Positions 34,734 through 43,026 of a stretch of 64,000 bases of DNA are shown in pieces (position 1 is the stretch's first letter; each line of letters starts with the position of its first letter). A model generated the notes under the pieces. That model did no database searches, was not told the origin of the DNA, and worked only from the letters and a program-made list of their open reading frames with translations. The stretch comes from Halorubellus sp034808145 (GTDB lineage Archaea; Halobacteriota; Halobacteria; Halobacteriales; Natrialbaceae). The stretch lies in assembly GCF_034808145.1 (NCBI RefSeq), contig NZ_JAXHGM010000003.1:1-64000 (forward strand). The letters are read 5' to 3'. Position numbers and translations under genes: made by a program.

Positions 34734-35063
34734 ATGCGTCTCCTCGATGCATTGGTCGGAGCCGGGGTCGTCGCTGGAAGCGCCGTCGCTGCGCTCGTGT
34801 ACTGGGACTGTGCGCGACGGAGAATCCGGTTCCGGGTCCGGGTCGTTCACGCGTTCGCCTGTGGAGCGGGTACTGCCGGGTGCTTTCTGCTCCCGTACGT
34901 GTTCTCGCAGGAACTGCAGTACGCGTACTTCCGGGTGTTGCGACCGCGACCGCTCGCGGCCACGCCCGGAGAGTGGCTGTCGGTCGCGCTCGGGACCGGG
35001 CTCCTGCTCGGAACCGGCTTCGTCGGGCTCTACCTCGCTGGCACGCGACTCCACGCCCGGTGA
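34734..35063 (+). CDS. Small membrane protein, unknown
   Basis: 109 residues from MRLLDALVGAGVV (an ATG 12 codons upstream is possible). Three hydrophobic segments lie at about 5-25, 40-62 and 80-103, with an Arg-rich loop after the first. No family recognised. Codon pattern and helix spacing suggest a real gene. Confidence 0.55.
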   Translation: MRLLDALVGAGVVAGSAVAALVYWDCARRRIRFRVRVVHAFACGAGTAGCFLLPYVFSQELQYAYFRVLRPRPLAATPGEWLSVALGTGLLLGTGFVGLYLAGTRLHAR

Positions 35064-35232
35064 GTCGACCGAGGTCGCTGGGGAGAACGGTCGTCCGGGC
35101 TCGGAGCGACGGGCGGAGGCGCTCGACGCGACCCCTCCACGCGTCTCGACGGGATACAACGCGGGTAGCCGCTGGACGGGGACGGCGCGTGAGCGACGGC
35201 ACGTTCTTGAGGCACGCGGACGAGCGGGGAGT

Positions 35233-35790
35233 ATGGACGATGTCGTTCCGGTCGCGGTGCCGTATACGGTGTCTGCGGGGACGAGGACCCGTGTTCCTGC
35301 GGGAGTTCACGTGCTCCATTGGTGCACGTGCGTGTCGCTCCCGCCGCGGGGAGCGAACCCCGGCGAGGAGCGAGAGCAGTTACACCCGGACATCGGGTCG
35401 CTCGACGGGACGCTCCGTGTCGACGGTCGCCGCGTCGGCGCGGTCGGCGACGTCATCCGGCCCGGTTCCGGGCCGGCGTTCGCCTTCTGGAACATCACGG
35501 ACCCGCTGGCTGAGGGGACTCACGAGGCCGAGTTCCGACTCACCGTGCCGAGTGACTGCTCCGGTAGCCCGCCGGCCAGGATGGGGGTCGCCGGGGAGCT
35601 ATCCGTCGACTGGGAGCCCGGGAAGACGGTCTCGCTATCGCGGACGATCGTCGCCGCGCCGCCGGCGGACGTCCCGACGCGGCGTGACGTCGACCCGCTC
35701 TGGGGTCGTCGAGACGTCCGGTACGTTACTGCGGAGCGTGACGGCGAGGACGAGGGCGTCGAGACCGTCGAATTCAGGTCTGTCTCCTGA
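35233..35790 (+). CDS. Hypothetical beta-rich protein
   Basis: 185 residues from MDDVVPVAVPYTVSAG. It contains HVLHWCTCVSLPPRG, an AFWNITDPLAEGTHEAEFRL stretch and WEPGKTVSLSRTIV, suggesting a beta-sandwich. There is no signal peptide or membrane segment. The longer frame upstream is basic and overlaps another gene, so it was trimmed. No family is recognised. Confidence 0.6.
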   Translation: MDDVVPVAVPYTVSAGTRTRVPAGVHVLHWCTCVSLPPRGANPGEEREQLHPDIGSLDGTLRVDGRRVGAVGDVIRPGSGPAFAFWNITDPLAEGTHEAEFRLTVPSDCSGSPPARMGVAGELSVDWEPGKTVSLSRTIVAAPPADVPTRRDVDPLWGRRDVRYVTAERDGEDEGVETVEFRSVS

Positions 35791-36046
35791 TAAGGTCGAG
35801 AGCGGGAATCCGACGTTCGATGCCGCGTGACCCGCCGGGGACCGCGACCGGGACCACCGCGAGACGCTCCGCGAGGCGACCCCGGTCATCACCACCCGGA
35901 CGGTCGGCACCGACCTTGTCCGCCGCCCAGATCCCGAAGACCCGACCGGTGGTCGACCGCGGACGCTATCTATCTAGCCTCGCGGACGCCGGCCGGCCAC
36001 GCACGTAGTGCGAGCGCTTGAGGGACCGAGGACACTGTCTGGTGGT

Positions 36047-36457
36047 ATGAGCGAGCTACTTCCACAGGAGCCGCCGACTGACCCGGGGGAGCACGACCCC
36101 GAGGTTGTCGGCCTCGAAGAGACCGATACGAGCGCGGTGTTCTCGGCGCTGTCCTCGCGGACCGCCCGTTCGATACTGAGCCGGCTCTACGAGGCTCCGG
36201 CGACGCCGTCCGCGCTCGCGGACACCGTCGACACCTCGCTCCAGAACGTCTCCTATCACCTCGAGAATATGTCTGACGCCGACCTCGTCACGGTCGTCGA
36301 CCAGCGGTACTCCGAGAAAGGCAACGAGATGGACGTCTACGCCCCGAGCAACGGCCCGCTCGTGGTCGTCGGTGGTGACGCGGCGCACACCGAACGGACC
36401 CGGACTGCCATCGGACTCCTCGAACTCTCCGAGTCGACGTCCGCCACTGGCGATTGA
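36047..36457 (+). CDS. ArsR-type winged-helix regulator
   Basis: 136 residues from MSELLPQEPPTDPGE. The winged helix (about 28-100) has FSALSSRTARSILSRLYEAP, LADTVDTSLQNVSYHLENM and a wing ending EMDVYAPSNGP. This is the usual haloarchaeal ArsR/HTH_20 form without metal-binding Cys. A 13-codon upstream extension is possible. Target unknown. Confidence 0.85.
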   Translation: MSELLPQEPPTDPGEHDPEVVGLEETDTSAVFSALSSRTARSILSRLYEAPATPSALADTVDTSLQNVSYHLENMSDADLVTVVDQRYSEKGNEMDVYAPSNGPLVVVGGDAAHTERTRTAIGLLELSESTSATGD

Positions 36458-36599
36458 GCACTGCGACGGCACCCCACCTCCGCGTTCCCTATCGCGAGAC
36501 CACCCTATCCGCGTTAAACTACTGCGAGAGAATCCTCCTCGACGCTTCCCACATCGACGTCACCGGCGTCGCCGGTCGCTGGACGGTTCTCCCGACGAG

Positions 36600-36818
36600 T
36601 CACTGCATCTCGCTGGGGTCGACGACGTGGTCCGCGTCGGTCGTCAACCACTCGGTCGTCTTCGTCCCGTCGTCGGCGTCGCGAACGACGAACGTCACTC
36701 TCCCCGATTCCGGGTCACGGAGCACCTCGAGCGGGGCCGCCTCGGCGCCCTCGGTCGCCTGCGCTTTGTCGTCGGGGGACGCCGACTCGCGCGCGCTCCC
36801 GCCGTTGTCCTGACTCAT
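36600..36818 (-). CDS. Small acidic hypothetical protein
   Basis: 72 residues: a disordered Ser/Asp/Ala-rich first half, then LEVLRDPESGRVTFVVRDAD and KTTEWLTTDADHVVDPSEMQ, a small beta unit typical of tiny haloarchaeal proteins. Strong acidic bias supports it. No function known. Confidence 0.65.
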   Translation of the reverse strand: MSQDNGGSARESASPDDKAQATEGAEAAPLEVLRDPESGRVTFVVRDADDGTKTTEWLTTDADHVVDPSEMQ

Positions 36819-36907
36819 GCTCGTGTCGTCGTCGTCGAGTCGCTTAGTACGGCGGACACTGTTTCACGGGGAGCAACACGGTGGAACGCGACGCGGTCGT
36901 CGGGTCG

Positions 36908-37291
36908 TCAGTCGCCGGGCTGTGGCTGCGGGACCGGTCCGGCGTCGGCGTCGGACCGGTCGGCGTCGACGCTGATCGCGTAGCCGTCGTCGGTGACGTC
37001 GAGGGTGAGCGACTCGACGGTCGTCTCGAAGACGGTGCGGTGGTGGCCGTCGGGGTCGTAGGCCATCCGGGACTCGACGAGGCCGACGTCGGCGAGCCGG
37101 TTCAGGCGCCGGTAGACCGTTGTCCGGGAGGCCTCGCAGGCCTCGGCGAGTTCTCGCGCGGGCGCTGGAGCGTCGTGGATGTGTCGCAAGATCGCTTGCG
37201 TGTGGTCCGCGGCGAGCAGCGTCAGGACGTCGGTTGCGGGCGCGGGCTGGTCGTGGTCGGCGTCCGCGAGTGGAGGGTGACTGGATTGCAT
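36908..37291 (-). CDS. Winged-helix DNA-binding protein
   Basis: 127 residues. The wHTH (about 20-90) includes LLAADHTQAILRHIHDAP, a recognition helix in EASRTTVYRRLNRL and the wing MAYDPDGHHRTVFET. A short strand and acidic tail follow. It fits the ArsR/HTH_20 group common in haloarchaea, with no ligand domain visible. It lies upstream of, and in the same orientation as, the 72-residue gene. Confidence 0.82.
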   Translation of the reverse strand: MQSSHPPLADADHDQPAPATDVLTLLAADHTQAILRHIHDAPAPARELAEACEASRTTVYRRLNRLADVGLVESRMAYDPDGHHRTVFETTVESLTLDVTDDGYAISVDADRSDADAGPVPQPQPGD

Positions 37292-37555
37292 CGTCGGTCT
37301 CGTCTGTGACTGTCGGCTGCCAACCCCCAGTCACTGCTGACAATCAACGTCGTGCCGCCGACCGGGACGGGCTAGGTGTATTGCGTCGGCCCGCACGTCG
37401 ACCCAGTCGTGGGTTCGGTGGACGTGGGACCGCCGGGCGTGTGATTGCTGGTGGTTGGTCCACCGGTCGTCCGTTCCTCTGGTGGTGCGTTCGTGTTGCG
37501 GTGGGTGAAACACCGCTGGGTGGCTTAGGTGGTGGAGGGTCGAATCGTCGATTGG

Positions 37556-38920
37556 ATGAAGCAGAGTGACGCGACGTGGCCAGCACCCTCCGGGAGCGGA
37601 CGCGGAGGGTGGCGTCCGGTCGCGCCCGCGGCGGCGGTCGACGCCGACGGCGAGCAGGACGAGGCGGCCGGTGCCGAGGGCGCTCCGGAGGATGCGGCCG
37701 CCGAGGGGCGGGCGCCGGCCGGCGGGTGCGATGCTGGCTCGGGCGACGTCGGGTCGGCGTTGTTGACGGCGCCCGACGACGTCCTCCGACGACGGCCCGA
37801 CAGGCAGGTGCTCGTGGTCGGCGACGGCATCGTCGGGCGGACGCTGACGGCGCTCCTCCAGGAGAGCGGATACGAGCCGGTCGTCACGCCGAGCCCCGGG
37901 CAGCCCCCCGAACGCGCGGTCGTCCACCTCGGGCCAGCGGCGTTGGACGCCTTCGCACACCTGGGGCTCGCGCGCCACGTCCGCGCCGCGGGAACGCGCA
38001 TCGACGCCGTGCGCGTCACCCGGTCGAGCACCGCCGACGCCGCCTCGACGGGAGACGCCGCCAGCACCGAGTCGACCTCGGCGGCGGGATTCGTCGTCGA
38101 CGCGTCGGAGCTCCGGCGACTGCTCGCCGCCGAGTGGCCACTCGAGCGCGCGCAGACGGACCGCCCGATCGCTCGCGTCGCGAGCGAGAGCGACGGCGTC
38201 GACGTCGAGTTCGTCGACGGCGTCAGCGAGTCCTTCGACGTGGTCGTCGATACCGTCGGGACGCCAGCGCTCCAGCAGCCCGCCGACGCCCCACCCACGC
38301 GCACCTTCTCGCAGTACGTTCGCCGCTGCGACGTCGACGGGGCCGCACCCCAAGAGCTCGTGGACGTCTGGGCGGCTGGCGCGCTCGTCCAGGTCACCCC
38401 CGGAACGGACGCGACGACGGGCTGTCTCCGAGTCACGACCGACCGGAGCGACGCGACGGGGGTCGCGGCGGCAGCGGCCATCGACGACGCGCGCGGCGTG
38501 GACGCTGCCGCGGTCGCCGACGCGTTGCGCGACGTTCGTCCGTCGCGCGTCACGCAGGTGCAACTCGGCGCGAGCCGGCTGACGCGAGCGAACTGGGGAC
38601 GCGGTCGCGTCGCTCGCTGCGGCGAGGCCGCGTCGCCGGTCGCACCGGCGACCGGGTGCGGGGTCACGCTCGGCGTGCGGGACGCGGTCGCGTTCGTCGC
38701 CGCGCTCGCGAGCCACGACCGGTCGACGACCGCGGCCGTCGCGGCGTACGCCACCGGCCGGGAGCGCGCGTTCGCCGCCATCCAGCGGCGGACCACCGCC
38801 TCCGAGAAGCCGTCCGGTCGCGCCTCGAATCGCGTCGCCGACGGCGCTCTCGGCGCCCTCGACGACTTCCGAGCGGCTGCCCTCGAACACGTCCTCGACG
38901 CTCCCGCCGACGACCCCTGA
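37556..38920 (+). CDS. FAD-dependent monooxygenase-like protein, degenerate
   Basis: 454 residues from MKQSDATWPAP (a GTG nine codons upstream is possible). After a low-complexity Ala/Asp/Gly leader (1-80), QVLVVGDGIVGRTLTALLQE is a Rossmann dinucleotide motif. The later GRVARCGEAASPVAPATGCG corresponds to the GD motif of PHBH-type flavin monooxygenases, but with Cys-Gly-Glu instead of Gly-Asp and unusually many Ala/Thr residues between. Flavin binding may therefore be altered. It ends one base from the convergent multi-PAS sensor. Substrate unknown. Confidence 0.7.
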   Translation: MKQSDATWPAPSGSGRGGWRPVAPAAAVDADGEQDEAAGAEGAPEDAAAEGRAPAGGCDAGSGDVGSALLTAPDDVLRRRPDRQVLVVGDGIVGRTLTALLQESGYEPVVTPSPGQPPERAVVHLGPAALDAFAHLGLARHVRAAGTRIDAVRVTRSSTADAASTGDAASTESTSAAGFVVDASELRRLLAAEWPLERAQTDRPIARVASESDGVDVEFVDGVSESFDVVVDTVGTPALQQPADAPPTRTFSQYVRRCDVDGAAPQELVDVWAAGALVQVTPGTDATTGCLRVTTDRSDATGVAAAAAIDDARGVDAAAVADALRDVRPSRVTQVQLGASRLTRANWGRGRVARCGEAASPVAPATGCGVTLGVRDAVAFVAALASHDRSTTAAVAAYATGRERAFAAIQRRTTASEKPSGRASNRVADGALGALDDFRAAALEHVLDAPADDP

Positions 38921-38921
38921 G

Positions 38922-41900
38922 TCAGGAGTCGTCGTCGAGCAGCAGCGTGAATATCTGCTTCTCCGCGAGCCGGAGGTGCTTGTTGAGCGTCGGTTGCGTG
39001 ATGTCGAGTCGGTCCGCGACGGCGTTCCCGTCGTTGTCCCGCGGCCACTCGAAGTAGCCCGCCGCGAGCGCGGTCTGGAGCACCTCGAACTGTCGGTCCG
39101 TGAGTTCCTCGCGGACGCGCTCCCCGAGCTCCGCCGGCGTGACCGTCTCCTGGTTGTGCTGGCGTCGCGCGACGAGCTCGAGCGACGGCGCGATCGCCTG
39201 GAGGCGTTCGACGAACGACCGGACGTCGGCCTGCTGTGGGACCTCGACCACGACGGTCGTCTCCGCCGGGTCGGCGGTCGCGGTTCGCAGGACGCCCCCG
39301 TACTCGGCGAGTGGCGACCCGAACCAGTCGTCCGCGCGGACCTCGACGAGCGTCGACGTGGACTCGGCGGCGACGACGGTGACCGCGCCGTCCAGTTCGC
39401 CGCTCGCGATGTCGGCGACGTCGTCCGGGACGCCGCGGTCGAAGCTGTAGTAGACGCTGACGGCGCCGTCCTGTCGCGCGGCGGTGCGCTCCAGGGTGAC
39501 GCGACAGTCGGCGACCCTGGCGGCGCGCGCGAACGACAGGGCGTCGCCGCGGCCCGTGAACTCGAGCTGGACGGTCTCGTCGGATTCGAGCGCGCGTCGA
39601 CGCTCGATGGCGACGATGGCGTCCCCGATGGACGTCCCGAGCTGGGCGAGCACCCCCTGTTCGCGGTCGCCGAACGCGTTCGGACGGTCGGTCGCGACCG
39701 ACAGCACGCCGTGCGTGATGCCGTCGTACGAGATCGGGACGGCGCAGATGGACTGGTAGCCGGCGGCGAGCGCTCGCTGCCGCCACTCGCCGGCCGGCCC
39801 GGCGTCGACGATGGACTCCGTCACGTGCACGTCGTCGGTCTGCCAGGCGCGTACGGCCGGATGCGGGTCGGCGGTCTCGCCGGTCGTCTCCAGGCCAAGG
39901 CCGTCGACGTACCGGTCGGTGCCGCCGACGACGGCGCGCGAGGTGAGCGTGTCCGCACCGGCTTCGAGCCCGCCGACCCACGCCAGCTCGTAGGGGCCCG
40001 CGCTCGCGAGGCGCTCGCAGACCGCGCGCTCGACCTCGCGCGCGGTCGACGCGTCCGTGATCGCGGCCTCGACGCGACGCGTGAGTCGCGCGATGCGGTC
40101 CAGGCGCTCGGCGCGCTCGGTCTGCGTGCGGAGTTCCGCCTCCTGCGCCGCGAGGCGCTGCTGTCCCTGCAGGTGGTTCAGGGCGGCTTCGAGGGTCGCA
40201 GCCAGCACGTGCGCCGCGTCGATGGTCTTCGCGGGAAGCGGCTCGTCCATCGACCCGACGAGCAGGACGCCGTGGTTGCCGAGCGCGAGCGCCCGCCAGT
40301 CGGCGAGTGCGCCCAGCCCGGTCTCCGACCCTGGCGGCTCCGCTCCCGGCGTCGCGACGGCCGTTCCGTCGCCCGGCGCGACGACCCCTCCGGCCGCGAA
40401 CGCCTCCCAGATCGGGCCCTCGCCGGGTCGTATCGGCGCCGTCGTGACCGCGCTCGGCAGCGCGCCACTCCCGACCGCCGGTTCGAGGACGCCGTCGCCG
40501 TCGTCGTAGAGGAACGCCCCGACCGCCGGCAACTCCAGGGCGTCCGTCGCGGCGTCGACCGCGGTCCGCGTCGCCTCCGCTGGCGTGTCCGCCGTCGCGA
40601 GCCCGTCGGTCGCCGCCTCGAACGACGCGATGCGGCGCTCGTGAGCCTTCCGCTGCGTGACGTCACGGCTCACGATGACGACGCGCGGCGCGTCCCCTTC
40701 GAACGCGATCGGATAACAGTCCGAGTGCACCCACCGCTCGGTCCCGTCCGGGCGCTCGATGCGGTACTCGACCGAGTACCGGTCGTCGGCCCTCCCCGCG
40801 TAGACGTCGTCGACGACGTCGTCGACGAACGCACGGTAGTCGCTGCGGTCCTCGGGATGAAGCGTCCCGAAGAACCCGTCGTCGTACCGCTCCTCGATCG
40901 CCGCGAGCGACCGCCCCCAGATCGCCTCGTACCCCGAACTCACGTAGTCCGGGTCCTGGTCGGCCGCCGTGATGGCGTCCGCTCGCGTCATGAAGATGGC
41001 CTCGTCGATGCGGTCGACGATCGCGCGGAGCCGACGCTCGGTCAGTCGCTGCTCGGTCACGTCGCGCTGCAGCGAGAGCACGCGCTCCTCGCCGCCGATG
41101 GTCGCCGGCGTGAGCGTCGCCTCGATCCAGAGGCGGTCGCCGCTCCGCGTCACCGCCCGCCAGTCGATGGTCCGCGACTCGCCGGATTCGGCGACCGCCC
41201 GGATGATCTCGCGACCGCGTTCGCCGGTGTAGTCGCCCTCGGAGACGCTGAGTCCCTCGATGCCGAGGTCGCGGATGGTCTCGACGTCGTCGTACCCCAC
41301 CATCTCGTGGTACGTGTCGTTGACGTCGACGAACTCCGCGGTCTCCGGGTGGAAGACCGCGATGGCGTCGTTCACGCTGTTGAATATCTGCTCGTACTCG
41401 CGCTCGCGCTGCCGGCGTTCCGTGATGTCACGCTGCATCGAGACGACGCGGTCCTCGCCGTCGATGACCGCCGGACTCACCGTCGCCTCGATGTGGATCG
41501 TGTCACCGTCCGCGGTCTCCTGCTGCCACTCGACGGTCTCGGACTCGCCGGACGACATGACGCGCCGACAGAGCGCCTGCGCCTCCCCCTTCGTGAACCC
41601 CGCGTCCGCGCCACTCAGCTCGTTGAAGTCGAGGTCGAGCAGCGTCTCCAGGTCGTCGTACCCGAGTCGGTCGACGAACGACGCGTTCGCGTCCACCAGC
41701 TCCGCCGTCTCCGGGTCCTGTATCGCGATGGCCTCCGTGACGCCGTCGAATATCTGCTGGTACTCGCGCTCCCGTCGCTCGCGTTCGGTGACGTCCCGGA
41801 CGCTCGCGAGCACGCGCTCCGCGCCGCGTATCTCCACGACGCTCAGGTGGATCTCGGCGGGGAACGTCGTGCCGTCCCGTCGCTCACTCTGCCACTCGAA

Positions 41901-42935
41901 CAGCTGTGGGCCCTCGGCTCGCGCCGCGCGGATCTTCTCCTGGGCTGCGTCGATCCCGTGGTAGGGCGCGGTGACGACGTCGATGGTCTCGCCCACGAGC
42001 TCCTCGCGCTCGTAGCCGTTCATCTCGCAGAACCGCTCGTTGACGTCCCGTATCTCGCCGGTCTCCGGGTCGTGGACGACGAGGCCGTCGGAGACGTTCT
42101 CGAACACGCCCCGGTACGTCTCCTCGAGCTGGTGGCGTTCGGTGACGTCCCGCGCGAGCACGAGCACGCGCTCCTCGCCGCCGATGGTCGCGGGCGAGAG
42201 CGTGCAGTCCAGGCGCCGTCGGTCGCCGTCGGCGGTCTCGACGACCCAATCCACGGTCTCGGCGTCGCCGGTCTCCGCGACCCGCCGCTGTATCTCGAAC
42301 GCGCGAGCGGCCGTGTAGCCGTCGTCGGTCGCGGAGACCGCCTCCAGACCGAGGTCGAGTAACTGCTCGCGGTCGTACCCCGTCACCGCGAGGGCGGACG
42401 CGTTCACGTCGACGAGCGCCGGCTCCCAGGGGTCGTAGACGAGGATGAGGTCGTTGACGTCGTCGAACACCTGCTCGTACCGTTCTCGTTCGGTGGCCGA
42501 CGGCTCGGCGCGCGCTCCTCGGTCCGCCCGTTCGTCGTCCCCCTGGCGTCCGTTCGTCGGTGTGCTCGCGTCGGCGACCCGGACGAGTCGGGTGGCGAGC
42601 ACGCCGGGGTCGCGTTCGAGGAGCGCTCGCGGGAGCGTCACGACGTCGGTCGTCGCGAGCGCTCCGAGCACGCCGTCGTCCGTCCACTCGCCGACGAGCA
42701 ACGCGACCGGCGTCGACCCGTCGCCGACCGCGAAGCGGTCGACGACCCCCGTGGCGTCCACGGTCGAGTCGGTCGTATCGACGACGACGCAGTCCACCTG
42801 CTCGGTGGTGTCGGGAGCGACGCGACAGACGTCGACGCGCCGGTCGACGCTGCCGCTCCCCGAGCGCACCCCGTCGACGACGGCGTCCGCTCCCACCACG
42901 CCAACGCGAACCGGGCGAGCCCTCGCAGCGGTCAT
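38922..42935 (-). CDS. Giant PAS/GAF sensor with Bat-type HTH_10 output
   Basis: 1337 residues, soluble. The N-terminus (about 1-110) is receiver-like without a clear phospho-Asp. About five PAS domains follow (about 150-780); four have the YxxIFDGV/FEDVSD-type start and the RDVTER end. Two GAF domains (about 785-935 and 950-1100), a bacterio-opsin-activator domain (about 1110-1265) and the HTH_10 motif TDRQFEVLQTALAAGYFEWP (about 1275) complete it. No kinase domain is present, so it should act directly on DNA. The repeated PAS units look like internal duplications. Confidence 0.9.
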   Translation of the reverse strand: MTAARARPVRVGVVGADAVVDGVRSGSGSVDRRVDVCRVAPDTTEQVDCVVVDTTDSTVDATGVVDRFAVGDGSTPVALLVGEWTDDGVLGALATTDVVTLPRALLERDPGVLATRLVRVADASTPTNGRQGDDERADRGARAEPSATERERYEQVFDDVNDLILVYDPWEPALVDVNASALAVTGYDREQLLDLGLEAVSATDDGYTAARAFEIQRRVAETGDAETVDWVVETADGDRRRLDCTLSPATIGGEERVLVLARDVTERHQLEETYRGVFENVSDGLVVHDPETGEIRDVNERFCEMNGYEREELVGETIDVVTAPYHGIDAAQEKIRAARAEGPQLFEWQSERRDGTTFPAEIHLSVVEIRGAERVLASVRDVTERERREREYQQIFDGVTEAIAIQDPETAELVDANASFVDRLGYDDLETLLDLDFNELSGADAGFTKGEAQALCRRVMSSGESETVEWQQETADGDTIHIEATVSPAVIDGEDRVVSMQRDITERRQREREYEQIFNSVNDAIAVFHPETAEFVDVNDTYHEMVGYDDVETIRDLGIEGLSVSEGDYTGERGREIIRAVAESGESRTIDWRAVTRSGDRLWIEATLTPATIGGEERVLSLQRDVTEQRLTERRLRAIVDRIDEAIFMTRADAITAADQDPDYVSSGYEAIWGRSLAAIEERYDDGFFGTLHPEDRSDYRAFVDDVVDDVYAGRADDRYSVEYRIERPDGTERWVHSDCYPIAFEGDAPRVVIVSRDVTQRKAHERRIASFEAATDGLATADTPAEATRTAVDAATDALELPAVGAFLYDDGDGVLEPAVGSGALPSAVTTAPIRPGEGPIWEAFAAGGVVAPGDGTAVATPGAEPPGSETGLGALADWRALALGNHGVLLVGSMDEPLPAKTIDAAHVLAATLEAALNHLQGQQRLAAQEAELRTQTERAERLDRIARLTRRVEAAITDASTAREVERAVCERLASAGPYELAWVGGLEAGADTLTSRAVVGGTDRYVDGLGLETTGETADPHPAVRAWQTDDVHVTESIVDAGPAGEWRQRALAAGYQSICAVPISYDGITHGVLSVATDRPNAFGDREQGVLAQLGTSIGDAIVAIERRRALESDETVQLEFTGRGDALSFARAARVADCRVTLERTAARQDGAVSVYYSFDRGVPDDVADIASGELDGAVTVVAAESTSTLVEVRADDWFGSPLAEYGGVLRTATADPAETTVVVEVPQQADVRSFVERLQAIAPSLELVARRQHNQETVTPAELGERVREELTDRQFEVLQTALAAGYFEWPRDNDGNAVADRLDITQPTLNKHLRLAEKQIFTLLLDDDS

Positions 42936-43026
42936 ACCCCCAACTCGACGCCCACCTCCCTAAAACCAGGCGGAGCACGCACGGCCCGCCGTCGACTCGG
43001 GTCAGTCATGCTGGGCGCCCGTGGGG

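Noticed and set aside
37331..39981. Long minus-strand frames of 519 and 818 codons
   Set aside because: Overlap the flavoprotein-like gene and the end of the sensor gene; no domain pattern and mostly Arg/Ser/Thr/Pro.
38976..42362. 1128-codon plus-strand frame
   Set aside because: Antisense shadow of the 1337-residue multi-PAS protein, which has clear domains.
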